A DNA stretch of 10,692 nucleotides from an uncultured Clostridia bacterium (GCA_937893735.1 CALBGD010000067.1:1-10692); one strand, 5' to 3'. Shown: positions 1 to 7,292, numbered from the stretch's first letter. The notes: generated by a model from the sequence alone, not told the origin. Translations and numbers: made by a program.

Positions 1-245
1 ATTTCCTCTATCTGCGAGAGCCAGTCCTGCGGGAGGTTTTCGCAGTTCTCCGGGTGTATTCCCGCCGCCGAAACTATATAAGGATATCTGCGGGCGAGCT
101 CCAGCTCCGCCTTTGAGGAAGCGAGGTCGTAGCCCACCGCCATTATCCGCTCTACGCCCATCTCCGGCATTCTGTCGAGGAGCTGGTAAAGCTCCCCGCC
201 GAAATCCTCCGGGAGATAGTGCGCGTGTGTATCAAATATTGCCAT
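1..245 (-). CDS. tatD: TatD-family metal-dependent hydrolase/DNase, partial (N-terminal 81 residues)
   Basis: Only the N-terminus is present; the gene runs off the left edge. The protein begins MAIFDTHAHYLPEDFGGE, which contains the TatD HxH metal-binding motif (His7, His9) at the end of the first beta strand. Further on it reads GVERIMAVGYDLASS and YPYIVSAAGIHPEN, matching the second strand and the 'GIHP' motif of TatD family TIM-barrel hydrolases. Family members are Mg-dependent 3'-5' DNases or related phosphohydrolases in the cytoplasm, with a usual length of about 255 residues. The ATG at 245-243 is preceded by AGGG (254-251) at a 5-base spacing. The start overlaps the end of the upstream 218-residue gene by 14 bases, which suggests translational coupling within a metG operon. 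Proximity of metG and tatD is common in Bacillota (established knowledge). Exact substrate cannot be told. Confidence 0.9.
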   Translation of the reverse strand, partial: MAIFDTHAHYLPEDFGGELYQLLDRMPEMGVERIMAVGYDLASSKAELELARRYPYIVSAAGIHPENCENLPQDWLSQIEE

Positions 246-888
246 TGTTACCCTGTACGCTGAAATACTTTTCGTTCACCAGCGCCCTTGTTTCGTAGCT
301 TTCCAGCGGAAGCCGCCCGCGGCCGCCGAAAAGCTGCTCCGTGTCGTTGAATGCGCCGCGGAAGCTCCGCTCCAGCAGGTTGAATTTGTCGCCGTCCACT
401 GAAACGCAGTCGAAGAACATCAGCAGACGGTGTGCGGTGTTTTCCGACGACCAGTATTCCGGGGTTTCCTCTGCCTCGGCGGAATTGCCGTACAGCCGCC
501 GTATCTGCGACAGCAGCTCGTCTGAATAGAGCTTTGCGCCTATGCTCGGGATATTCCCGGTCAGCACCTCGCCCTGCTTTACCAGCATAGCGCGGATAAT
601 GTGCTGTACGCCCTCCGCCATGAGCTCGGATTTATTCGAGCCCTCGCTCTGCTTTATTGCGCCGACCTTATCCTCGCTGTTCTCGCGCTGGGTAAGGTTG
701 TTGTCGCTCGCCTGCTTCTGGGCTGATCTTTTGGTGTATGCGGGCGTAAAAGCCGCCTCGGACTTTATGAACGCGTCTGTGTGGTCAGCCGCCAGCGTGG
801 AGGACTTCTCCTGCGTGCGGTGCTCTGCGGAATGAGTGAGCGTAGTCCGGCTGACTGACGCAATATCTGCCATTCTTGAAATATCCAA
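232..888 (-). CDS. hypothetical protein, disordered N-terminus plus helical C-terminal domain
   Basis: A 218-residue protein of unknown function between metG and tatD. The start is a TTG at 888-886: a GGGGGTGG stretch (900-893) lies just upstream, while the first in-frame ATG (873-871) would be about 19 bases away from it. Residues 1-90 are rich in Ser, Thr, Gln, Lys and Glu and look disordered; no signal peptide or membrane segment is seen. Residues about 90-218 look folded and mostly helical. The part from 'EYWSSENTAHRLLMFF' (about 143-158) to 'RLPLESYETRALVNEKY' resembles, from memory, a domain in many clostridial and other bacterial proteins with a 'Y[WF]xxxxTxxRI.xF ... GF..AE..LGG.LP..SYxT' pattern, sometimes annotated as DUF5610-like or misnamed hydrogenase-4 component G. 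That link is inference. The stop overlaps the tatD start by 14 bases, so it is probably co-transcribed with metG and tatD. Codon use matches its neighbours. Confidence 0.8.
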   Translation of the reverse strand: MDISRMADIASVSRTTLTHSAEHRTQEKSSTLAADHTDAFIKSEAAFTPAYTKRSAQKQASDNNLTQRENSEDKVGAIKQSEGSNKSELMAEGVQHIIRAMLVKQGEVLTGNIPSIGAKLYSDELLSQIRRLYGNSAEAEETPEYWSSENTAHRLLMFFDCVSVDGDKFNLLERSFRGAFNDTEQLFGGRGRLPLESYETRALVNEKYFSVQGNNGNI

Positions 889-906
889 AAAACCACCCCC
901 AAATTT

Positions 907-946
907 AATTCGGAATTCTTAATTCGGAATTATGAATTCCGAATTA
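907..946. repeat. palindromic AATTCGGAATT repeat at metG 3' end
   Basis: The 11-base unit AATTCGGAATT occurs directly at 907-917 and 921-931, and inverted (AATTCCGAATT) at 935-945. The last two copies form a perfect hairpin with a 3-base loop (932-934); the pair 920/946 extends the stem to 12 bp. The metG stop codon (946-944) lies inside the inverted arm. No U-run follows on either strand, so it is not a typical intrinsic terminator. It may stabilise mRNA ends, be part of a dispersed short repeat family, or weakly terminate. Confidence 0.7.
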
Positions 947-2887
947 TCTAATGGTGCTTCCGTTCGGGACTTCCTTGTCGAGGAACAGTACCCTTACGTC
1001 GTTTTCACCTGCGTCGCAGGCGAGTATCATGCCCTCGCTGAGCTCTCCGCAGAGCTTTGCGGGAGCAAGGTTAGCAACGAACACTATCTTCTTTCCGATG
1101 AGGTCCTCCGGCTGATACCATGAAGCGATTCCGGAAACTATCTGTCTGCCGTTCCTGCCGTCGTCAACGGTGAGCTTCAGCAGCTTCTTGGACTTCTTCA
1201 CCTTTTCGCAGGCGGTAATTTCTCCGCTGCGGAGCTTTACCTCGGCGAACTGGTCGATGGTGATGATGTTCGCCTTGTCAAGGTCCTCGTCCTCGCGGAT
1301 AGTCTTGGCGGGAGTGAGCAGGCTGTTCAGCTCATCTATCTCCTTTTCCATGTCTATTCTCGGGAACAGCACCTCTCCCTTGTGAACGGTCACGTTCTGC
1401 GGAAGCACGCCGAATGTTCCGAGGGTGTCGTAGGCTGTCATGCTCTCGTCAGCGCCTATCTGCTCCCATACCTTCGGCATGGTCTTGGGCATGAACGGAT
1501 ACAGCAGACCGGAGCATATGCGAATGCTCTCCAGCAGGTTGTAGAGCACTGCCGCAAGTCTCGGCATATTCGCCTCGTCCTTTGCGAGTACCCACGGAGC
1601 GGTCTCGTCGATATACTTGTTCGCGCGGGAAACTACCTTGAATATCTCCTCCAGCGCCTTGGAGAGCTGAGCCTCCTCAACGAGCTTTGAAACCGGCTCC
1701 CTGAGCGCCGCCGCCATTGTGCGGAGCTCTTCGTCTATTGGCTCTGCCTTTTTCTCCTCGGGGAGGGTGCCGCCGAAGTACTTGTCAGCCATCGCAACGG
1801 TTCTGGAAACAAGGTTTCCGAGGTCGTTGGCGAGGTCGGTGTTTATTCTGCCTATCATTATCTCGTTGGAGAAGTTGCAGTCGGAGCCGTAGGGCATATC
1901 CCGGAGTATCTGGTAGCGCACCGCGTCAGAGCCGTAGCGCTCTGCAAGCACGAACGGGTCGATAACGTTGCCGAGGGACTTGGACATCTTCTGACCGTTG
2001 AAGTTTATCCAGCCGTGGCCGTAAAGGTGCTTCGGCAGCGGCAGGTCGAGCATCATCAGAATGATGGGCCATACGATGGAGTGGAAGCGCACGATCTCCT
2101 TTGCGGTCATGTGCAGGTCGGCAGGCCAGTACTTGCTGAAATCATCGTACTTGTCGTTGTCGTATCCCAGCGCCGTGATATAGTTGGAGAGCGCGTCTAC
2201 CCATACATAAACAACGTGTCCGGGGTCGAAATCCACCGGAACGCCCCACTTGAAGCTGGTTCTGGAAACGCAGAGATCCTCCAGTCCGGGCTTGATGAAG
2301 TTGTTCACCATCTCGTTCACGCGGCTCTTGGGCTGGAGGTAATCAGTCTCGGTAAGGAACTTTTCCACCTTGTCCGCGTAGTCGGAAAGGCGCAGGAAGT
2401 ATGCTTCCTCGTGGGCGTCGATGACATCTCTGCCGCAGTCGGGGCACTTTCCGTTCACGAGCTGGCTCTCAGTCCAGAAGCTCTCGCAGGGGGTGCAGTA
2501 CTTGCCGGTGTATTCGCCCTTGTAGATGTAGCCCTTGTCGTAGAGGGTCCTGAATATCTTCTGTACGGCGGAAACATGGTAGTCGTCGGTGGTGCGGATA
2601 AATCTGTCGTAGCTGATGCCCATGGTCTCCCACAGGCGCTTGAAGTTCGCTACTATCTCGTCAACATACTCCTTCGGAGTTATGCCCTTTTCCTCTGCCT
2701 TGAGCTCTATCTTCTGACCGTGCTCGTCCGTGCCGGTCAGGAACATTACGTCATAGCCCTGCATTCTCTTGAATCTCGCGATGGTGTCGCAGGCAACCGT
2801 CGTATAGCAGTGGCCTATATGCGGATTTCCGGACGGATAATAGATCGGGGTGGTGATATAATATTTTCCCTTACTGCAATTACACAT
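944..2887 (-). CDS. metG: methionine--tRNA ligase (MetRS)
   Basis: Charges tRNA-Met with methionine in the cytoplasm, supplying both initiator and elongator tRNA. The 647-residue protein has every class I landmark. The HIGH motif is in PSGNPHIGH (residues 23-26), and the TGTDEHG motif is at 51-57. A four-cysteine zinc knuckle has Cys131, Cys134, Cys148 and Cys151 (CTPC...CPDC). The WVDALSNY motif starts at 229, and KMSKS is at 300-304. The C-terminal 110 residues or so (FAEVKLRSGEI ... GEISEGM-like end) form the EMAP/Trbp111-type tRNA-binding domain found in dimeric bacterial MetRS. Length is normal. The ATG at 2887-2885 has AGAGG (2903-2899) 11 bases upstream and puts the HIGH motif at the usual depth. 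A sigma-A promoter at 2969-2997 gives a leader of about 75 nt, too short for a T-box. It is first gene of the operon with the 218-residue protein and tatD. Confidence 0.98.
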   Translation of the reverse strand: MCNCSKGKYYITTPIYYPSGNPHIGHCYTTVACDTIARFKRMQGYDVMFLTGTDEHGQKIELKAEEKGITPKEYVDEIVANFKRLWETMGISYDRFIRTTDDYHVSAVQKIFRTLYDKGYIYKGEYTGKYCTPCESFWTESQLVNGKCPDCGRDVIDAHEEAYFLRLSDYADKVEKFLTETDYLQPKSRVNEMVNNFIKPGLEDLCVSRTSFKWGVPVDFDPGHVVYVWVDALSNYITALGYDNDKYDDFSKYWPADLHMTAKEIVRFHSIVWPIILMMLDLPLPKHLYGHGWINFNGQKMSKSLGNVIDPFVLAERYGSDAVRYQILRDMPYGSDCNFSNEIMIGRINTDLANDLGNLVSRTVAMADKYFGGTLPEEKKAEPIDEELRTMAAALREPVSKLVEEAQLSKALEEIFKVVSRANKYIDETAPWVLAKDEANMPRLAAVLYNLLESIRICSGLLYPFMPKTMPKVWEQIGADESMTAYDTLGTFGVLPQNVTVHKGEVLFPRIDMEKEIDELNSLLTPAKTIREDEDLDKANIITIDQFAEVKLRSGEITACEKVKKSKKLLKLTVDDGRNGRQIVSGIASWYQPEDLIGKKIVFVANLAPAKLCGELSEGMILACDAGENDVRVLFLDKEVPNGSTIR

Positions 2888-2927
2888 TGTTATACATACC
2901 TCTTTTTCTACTTATAGTGATAATCGA

Positions 2928-2944
2928 CAGGAAATGTTGTCCTG
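2928..2944 (-). other. small stem-loop in metG 5' leader
   Basis: On the minus strand the metG leader reads CAGGA, seven bases, TCCTG: a 5-bp stem between the predicted transcription start and the ribosome site. It is too short to be a T-box or S-box riboswitch. It could affect mRNA stability or translation, or be chance. Confidence 0.3.
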
Positions 2945-2968
2945 ATAAGATTATTATTGTGCTATTTT

Positions 2969-2997
2969 ATTATATTACTTTTCAGTTCAATTTGCAA
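2969..2997 (-). promoter_or_regulatory. sigma-A promoter for metG operon
   Basis: On the minus strand TTGCAA (2997-2992) and a consensus TATAAT (2974-2969) are separated by exactly 17 bases in an AT-rich gap. The predicted start of transcription is near 2962, about 75 bases before the metG ATG. The -35 hexamer matches the consensus at four of six positions. Confidence 0.7.
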
Positions 2998-3045
2998 GCA
3001 TACCGAAAAAAATAAAGGAATTTTTACATAATACATAAAAAACAC

Positions 3046-3074
3046 TTGATTTTTTCTGAATTTTTTAGTACAAT
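3046..3074 (+). promoter_or_regulatory. sigma-A promoter for the CdaR/PucR-type regulator
   Basis: TTGATT (3046-3051) and TACAAT (3069-3074) are separated by 17 bases; both are near consensus. The surrounding DNA is AT-rich. Transcription would begin near 3081, leaving a leader of about 145 nt that turns abruptly GC-rich from 3092 on. Together with the metG promoter this makes 2888-3225 a divergent control region with no gene in it. Confidence 0.7.
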
Positions 3075-3092
3075 ATAGATTAGAGTATTATC

Positions 3093-3218
3093 GCCGCCTA
3101 TATCCAGCGGCAGGACACGAACAAAACACGCGGGTCGTCCGCCGCGCGCCGCCTGACCCAGAGGGGTCCGCAGAAAGTGGCGGTGCGGGCTGTGATATCC
3201 GCGCACCGCAGAAAGAGG
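3093..3218 (+). promoter_or_regulatory. structured GC-rich 5' leader with alternative stem-loops
   Basis: Several perfect or near-perfect helices can be drawn by eye. GCCGC (3093-3097) pairs with GCGGC (3107-3111). GACCC (3155-3159) can pair either with GGGTC at 3132-3136 or with GGGTC at 3164-3168. CGCGCCGCC (3145-3153) can pair with GGCGGTGCG (3179-3187; 9 bp with one G-U), enclosing the GACCC/GGGTC hairpin. The same 3180-3187 strand can instead pair with CGCACCGC (3202-3209, 8 bp), just upstream of the ribosome site AAAGAGG (3212-3218). The two folds exclude each other. A 13-base direct repeat (12 of 13 identical, CCGCAGAAAGnGG) lies at 3168-3180 and 3206-3218, and its second copy contains the ribosome site. 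No U-run follows, so control, if any, would be at translation. I could not match it to a known riboswitch; high GC makes some pairing expected by chance. Confidence 0.45.
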
Positions 3219-3225
3219 TAATAGA

Positions 3226-4311
3226 ATGTCTAACAGGCTTTTTCAGGGCATCGTCCATCAGATGAAGGACGCAGTTAACAGAGTTATCGGAGTTATCGAC
3301 GAGAACGGCACCATCATCGCCTGCAGCGACCTTACAAGGGTCGGCGGAGGCAATGATTTCTTCCCGATTGAGCTTGGCGATTCCCACGAGGTGTTTATCC
3401 GCGACGGCTACACCTACAAGCCCTTCGGTATCCATGTGAAGCCGGATTACGCGGTATTCGTAGAGGGTACCGACGAGCCTGCGGGCAAGTACGCAAGCGT
3501 TATCGCCATCTCCCTGTCCGGAATAAAGCAGTACTACGACGAAAAGTACGACAGAAACAACTTCGTCAAGAACATAATCCTTGACAACGTGCTCCCGGGC
3601 GATATCAGCCTTAAGGCAAGAGAGCTCCACTTCAACTCCGATATCAGCAGAGTGGTGTTCCTTATCAACGTTATCTCCTCAAACGACGTTTCGGCTTACG
3701 ACGTTATCCAGAACCTGTTCCCGGACAAGAACAAGGACTTCGTATTCAACATAACCGAAACGGATATCGTGCTCGTCAAGGAAGTAAAGAGCAACATAGA
3801 CGTCCGCGACCTCGAAAAGCTCGCGCGCTCCATCTCCGATACGCTTTCCAGCGAGTTCTTCACCAAGGTGAACGTCGGAATAGGCACGCCTGTTGTCGGC
3901 GTAAAGGACCTCGCCCGTTCCTTCAAGGAGGCGCAGACCGCACTTGAAGTCGGCAAGGTATTCGATACCGACAAGAACATCGTAAGCTACGATAACCTCG
4001 GTATCGCGCGTCTTATCTATCATCTGCCGACGACCCTCTGCGAAACGTTCCTTAAGGAGGTTTTCAAGAAGAATTCCATAGAGTCCCTCGACCACGAAAC
4101 CCTGTTCACCATTCAGAAGTTCTTTGAGAACAGCCTGAACGTTTCCGAGACCTCCAGAAAGCTGTTCGTTCACAGAAACACGCTGGTTTACCGCCTCGAC
4201 AAGATAAAGAAGCTGACCGGTCTGGACCTGCGCGAATTCGACCACGCGATAATCTTCAAGATCGCGCTGATGGTAAAGAAATACCTCGCTGCAAACCCCA
4301 CCAAGTTCTGA
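3226..4311 (+). CDS. CdaR/PucR-family transcriptional regulator
   Basis: A 361-residue cytoplasmic DNA-binding regulator. The N-terminus (about 1-110; QMKDAVNRVIGVIDENGTII, then CSDLTRVG) resembles the sugar-diacid recognition domain of CdaR/SdaR. The middle (about 136-265; FNSDISRVVFLINV ... VNVGIGTPV.GVKDLARSFKEAQTALEVG) fits the degenerate GGDEF-like domain common in PucR/CdaR proteins. The C-terminus (about 291-355) is a clear PucR-type helix-turn-helix: SETSRKLFVHRNTLVYRLDK at 307-326, followed by the usual LTGLDLREFDHAIIFKIAL. Such proteins normally sense a small molecule and activate catabolic genes, but no catabolic gene is near; the next genes are ftsE and ftsX. The ligand is unknown and the name CdaR would overstate what is known. 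The ATG has AAAGAGG at a 7-base spacing. It has its own promoter and structured leader, and is followed by a stem-loop at 4339-4366. Confidence 0.88.
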   Translation: MSNRLFQGIVHQMKDAVNRVIGVIDENGTIIACSDLTRVGGGNDFFPIELGDSHEVFIRDGYTYKPFGIHVKPDYAVFVEGTDEPAGKYASVIAISLSGIKQYYDEKYDRNNFVKNIILDNVLPGDISLKARELHFNSDISRVVFLINVISSNDVSAYDVIQNLFPDKNKDFVFNITETDIVLVKEVKSNIDVRDLEKLARSISDTLSSEFFTKVNVGIGTPVVGVKDLARSFKEAQTALEVGKVFDTDKNIVSYDNLGIARLIYHLPTTLCETFLKEVFKKNSIESLDHETLFTIQKFFENSLNVSETSRKLFVHRNTLVYRLDKIKKLTGLDLREFDHAIIFKIALMVKKYLAANPTKF

Positions 4312-4338
4312 TGGGAGCGGCGTAATTACTGCAAATCC

Positions 4339-4366
4339 GGCTGCCCCGCTTTCCGGCGGGACAGCC
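4339..4366 (+). terminator. stem-loop after the regulator gene, possible weak terminator
   Basis: GGCTG and CAGCC form the base, then a C/A mismatch, then CCCGC and GCGGG, with a 6-base loop (4350-4355). Only three T residues follow directly, so termination is probably partial. It separates the regulator from ftsE. Confidence 0.5.
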
Positions 4367-4391
4367 TTTGAAGTGTATTAGAGGGGTTATG

Positions 4392-4420
4392 AAAACCTCC
4401 GTTAAAGAAAATCTTTGGGG
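4392..4420 (+). promoter_or_regulatory. possible promoter for ftsEX
   Basis: TTAAAG (4392-4397) and TATTAG (4415-4420) are 17 bases apart in the 158-base gap before ftsE. The hexamers match consensus at only three and four positions, so the call is weak. ftsE may also be reached by read-through from the regulator. Confidence 0.3.
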
Positions 4421-4469
4421 AAAATATTAGACAGCAGTACATAAACTGCGACGATCCGAGGGAGAAGAA

Positions 4470-5162
4470 ATGGTAGAATTAAAGAATGTAAGCGTACACT
4501 ACTCCAGCGGAGTAGACGCGCTTCAGGATATAAACCTCCGGATAAACGACGGGGAATTCGTATTTATAGTCGGCGGCAGCGGCGCGGGCAAATCCACCCT
4601 TGTGAAGCTGCTCATGCGCGAGATAACGCCGACCTCCGGCAGAGTTTTCGTGAACGGCAGCAACCTTGCAAAGCTCAAGGGCAACGCCATCGCGAAGTTC
4701 CGCCGTTCGATAGGCATGGTGTTTCAGGATTTCCGGCTGATACAGGAGCTGAACGTATACGAAAACGTTGCGTTCGTGCTGCGTATCGCGGACAAGAGCA
4801 CCCGCTTCATCAAGAACCGCGTGCCCTATGTGCTCAACCTCGTTGACCTCGCCGACAAGGCGAAGAGCCGCCCGCGGGAGCTTTCCGGCGGCGAGCAGCA
4901 GAGAGTCGCCATCGCGAGGGCGCTCGCAAACGACCCGGGGCTCATCATAGCGGACGAGCCGACCGGAAACATCGACCCGCGCCTTTCCTATGAGATAGTG
5001 GAGCTGCTGAAGGACATAAACCGCTCCGCAGGGACCACCATAATCATGGTAACGCACGAGCACGACCTTGTAAAGCATTTTGGCGGCAGGATCATCAACA
5101 TAGAGGACGGTTCGATAACATTCGACGAAGTGATCGGAGGTTCATCAGATGAGGACGAGTAA
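4470..5162 (+). CDS. ftsE: cell division ATP-binding protein FtsE
   Basis: The cytoplasmic ATPase of the FtsEX ABC-type complex, which transmits ATP hydrolysis across the membrane to control peptidoglycan hydrolases at division or elongation sites. At 230 residues it has the normal FtsE length. Visible motifs are Walker [10 protein letters not shown] (35-43), the Q-loop in MVFQDFRLI (Gln86), the ABC signature [15 protein letters not shown] (138-152), Walker B LIIADEP (158-164), and the H-loop MVTHEHDL (His196). The F.DFRL stretch after the Q-loop and ENVAF are typical of FtsE rather than LolD/MacB-type ATPases, and the ftsX neighbour settles it. The ATG is preceded by GAGGGAGAAG. Its end overlaps ftsX by 14 bases, as is usual for this pair. 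Confidence 0.96.
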   Translation: MVELKNVSVHYSSGVDALQDINLRINDGEFVFIVGGSGAGKSTLVKLLMREITPTSGRVFVNGSNLAKLKGNAIAKFRRSIGMVFQDFRLIQELNVYENVAFVLRIADKSTRFIKNRVPYVLNLVDLADKAKSRPRELSGGEQQRVAIARALANDPGLIIADEPTGNIDPRLSYEIVELLKDINRSAGTTIIMVTHEHDLVKHFGGRIINIEDGSITFDEVIGGSSDEDE

Positions 5163-6051
5163 TGCCACATACCTTGTTAAAAAGGGAATATCCTCCGTTT
5201 GGAAGAATTTCCTGATGTCCTTTGCCAGCTTCAGTATACTTATGGTCAGCCTGCTGCTGGTGAGCTGCGCTCTCCTGCTGATGATGAACGTCAACAAGAT
5301 AATGAGCAACATCGAGGACACGAACGAAATAACCATATACCTCCAGGAGAACGTCACAGATAAGCAGGTGGAGCACATCAAATCCGTGCTGGACAAGAAC
5401 AACGAGCTCACCGATGTCAGATACTACTCCAAGGAGGAGGCACTTGCCGACTTCCGCAGCGATATGGCGGAATACAGCGAGCTTCTGGACTACCTCGACG
5501 AGAACCCCATGCCGGAGACCTTCCTTGTCCGCGTGAAGGATCTCTCGGATATACGCCGCGTTGTCAGCACCATAAGCGGGCTGGACGGCGTTGAGCAGGT
5601 AAAGGCGCCCTACGATTTCGCAAGCGTGCTGCTCCATATCCGCAACACGTTCTCGATAATCGGCGGAGCCGTGCTGATAGCCCTTGTGGCGGTCAGCATA
5701 GTCATCGTGTCGAACTCCATACGCACCAGCGTTTACGCACGCCGCAACGAGATCAACATCATGCGGTATGTCGGCGCCACCAGCGGATTCATCAAGACTC
5801 CGTTCTTCGTGGAGGGTATGTTCATCGGCATTCTTGCCGGGGCAGCCTCATGGGGACTGTGCTGGCTGGTGTACGACGCTGTGTTCTCCCTTTTCGCGAC
5901 CGACCTTACGCTCTGGCAGATGTTCGGATTCTACGGCTTCACGCCGTTCCAGGACATCATGTGGATAGTGCTTGCGGCAAACTGTGCCGCAGGAGCGCTC
6001 CTCGGCGCGGTGGGAACGGTGATAAGCACCGGAAGGCACATTAAGGTCTGA
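5149..6051 (+). CDS. ftsX: cell division protein FtsX (permease-like)
   Basis: The integral membrane partner of FtsE; it does not transport but passes a conformational signal to an extracellular cell-wall hydrolase. The 300-residue protein has the FtsX layout. A short cytoplasmic N-terminus is followed by TM1 (about 22-47), an extracellular domain (about 50-165; ITIYLQENVTDKQVEHI is the typical FtsX ECD opening), then TM2 (about 170-191), TM3 (about 219-246) and TM4 (about 270-293). The cytoplasmic loop VYARRNEINIMRYVGAT (about 196-212) is the FtsE coupling region. The ATG lies 8 bases after CGGAGG inside the end of ftsE, overlapping it by 14 bases, so translation is coupled. No M23, CHAP or NlpC/P60 hydrolase follows directly, so the FtsX-controlled enzyme must be encoded elsewhere or differ. 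Confidence 0.96.
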   Translation: MRTSNATYLVKKGISSVWKNFLMSFASFSILMVSLLLVSCALLLMMNVNKIMSNIEDTNEITIYLQENVTDKQVEHIKSVLDKNNELTDVRYYSKEEALADFRSDMAEYSELLDYLDENPMPETFLVRVKDLSDIRRVVSTISGLDGVEQVKAPYDFASVLLHIRNTFSIIGGAVLIALVAVSIVIVSNSIRTSVYARRNEINIMRYVGATSGFIKTPFFVEGMFIGILAGAASWGLCWLVYDAVFSLFATDLTLWQMFGFYGFTPFQDIMWIVLAANCAAGALLGAVGTVISTGRHIKV

Positions 6052-6066
6052 GAAAGGAACAGCACC

Positions 6067-7269
6067 TTGAACAAGAAGATTTCCCTCGGCATAGCCATCA
6101 GCCTTGTTGCGATAGGCTGCGCCATCACATTCGTCCTTACATGGACGGTGTCGCTTAACATCTACAACTCAAAGATAGGCACCTCGCAGGATTACGAGGG
6201 CATTTACCAGAAGCTTCAGGAGATAGACGCCACCGTGCGGCAGAACTACATCGGTTCCGGCTCCATTGACGATGATGTCCTTGAAGCGAGCACCATAAAC
6301 GGCTATATTTCGGGAACCGGCGACAAATACGCCTCCTACATCGCGCCGTCCGCTTATTACGAGCTCCAGCAGACGCAGGCGGGCGTTATCCTCGGAGCGG
6401 GCTTCGAGGCGGAGGAGGACTCCAGCGGCTACCTGAAAATAACCACCGTCTACAAGGGAAGCTCCGCAGAGCTCAACGGCGTACTCGCCGGCGACATCAT
6501 CACCGCCATAGACGGAAAGAGCCTGCTCTCCATGGAGCCCGGTCAGGCTATGGACCGTATCTCCGGCGAGGTGGGAACAAGGCTGGCGCTCCAGCTCCTG
6601 CGCGACGGCGAGAGCATTTCGGTGAACCTTATCCGTCAGCAGCTCGAGATAGAATCCGTATCGTCCAAGATGATAAACGGAAACATCTGCTATATACAGA
6701 TAACTACGTTCAACGCAAAGACATCCGACCAGTTCATTACGGCGCTCACGAACGCCCGGAACATCGGAGCAAAGGCGCTTATAATCGACCTGCGCCAGAA
6801 CGGCGGCGGAGTTACCAGCGCGCTTAAGCCGATACTGAACCAGTTCGTTCCGTCTACGATAGCCGCCACTGTGGAGTACTCCGACGGAAGCCGCAAGACG
6901 CTGATAGAGACGGATTCTGCGAATTCGCTGGATATACCGATGGCGGTCCTTGTGGACAATGGGACCGTGTCCGCGGCTGAGCTTCTCGCCTCCGTGCTCC
7001 GCGATGAATGCGGCGCGCTGCTTATAGGCACGCAGACATTCGGCAAGGCGGTCATGCAGAATACCTACGCATTTTCCGACGGCAGCGCGCTGACGATCTC
7101 CGTCGGAAAGATATACACCCGCTCGGGCACATGGGACGGCAGCGGACTTAAGCCCGACTATGTGACGGAGCTCCCCGTCGGGGCGGTTCCCGGCAACATC
7201 AGCGATGACGCAGACTCACAGCTCCAGAAAGCCATTGAGGTGCTGACGCCGCTGATACCCGCTGAATAA
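6067..7269 (+). CDS. S41-family carboxyl-terminal processing protease (CtpA/CtpB-like)
   Basis: A membrane-anchored serine protease that cleaves near the C-termini of extracytoplasmic proteins. In 400 residues it shows an N-terminal membrane anchor (about 5-28, KISLGIAISLVAIGCAITF), a helical linker, a PDZ domain (about 103-190; GVILGAGFEAEE ... LAGDIITAIDGKSL), and an S41 catalytic core (about 195-375). The catalytic serine is Ser302 in TVSAAELLA and the lysine is Lys327 in GTQTFGKAVMQ. The 25-residue Ser-Lys spacing and Asp313 match the E. coli Prc triad positions Ser430, Asp441 and Lys455. The enzyme should therefore be active. The start is a TTG at 6067 with AAAGGA 8 bases upstream; the next in-frame ATG would remove the anchor. 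It starts 15 bases after ftsX, so it is co-transcribed with ftsEX, as ctpB is in Bacillus subtilis. No PG-binding domain is seen at the C-terminus. CtpA or CtpB cannot be decided. Confidence 0.93.
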   Translation: MNKKISLGIAISLVAIGCAITFVLTWTVSLNIYNSKIGTSQDYEGIYQKLQEIDATVRQNYIGSGSIDDDVLEASTINGYISGTGDKYASYIAPSAYYELQQTQAGVILGAGFEAEEDSSGYLKITTVYKGSSAELNGVLAGDIITAIDGKSLLSMEPGQAMDRISGEVGTRLALQLLRDGESISVNLIRQQLEIESVSSKMINGNICYIQITTFNAKTSDQFITALTNARNIGAKALIIDLRQNGGGVTSALKPILNQFVPSTIAATVEYSDGSRKTLIETDSANSLDIPMAVLVDNGTVSAAELLASVLRDECGALLIGTQTFGKAVMQNTYAFSDGSALTISVGKIYTRSGTWDGSGLKPDYVTELPVGAVPGNISDDADSQLQKAIEVLTPLIPAE

Positions 7270-7292
7270 TTTCCGGCATATATCCAATGATT

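Noticed and set aside
871..873. In-frame ATG as the start of the 218-residue protein
   Set aside because: The only purine-rich ribosome site (893-900) would be about 19 bases away; the TTG at 888 fits better, though the ATG cannot be fully excluded.
2015..2917. An open frame of 300 codons on the plus strand opposite the 5' half of metG
   Set aside because: Antisense to the HIGH, zinc and KMSKS regions of metG, with no ribosome site and no family-like motif; explained by codon bias.
2888..2962. T-box or S-box riboswitch upstream of metG
   Set aside because: The leader after the predicted promoter is only about 75 nt, has one 5-bp hairpin, and lacks a T-box sequence or a terminator.
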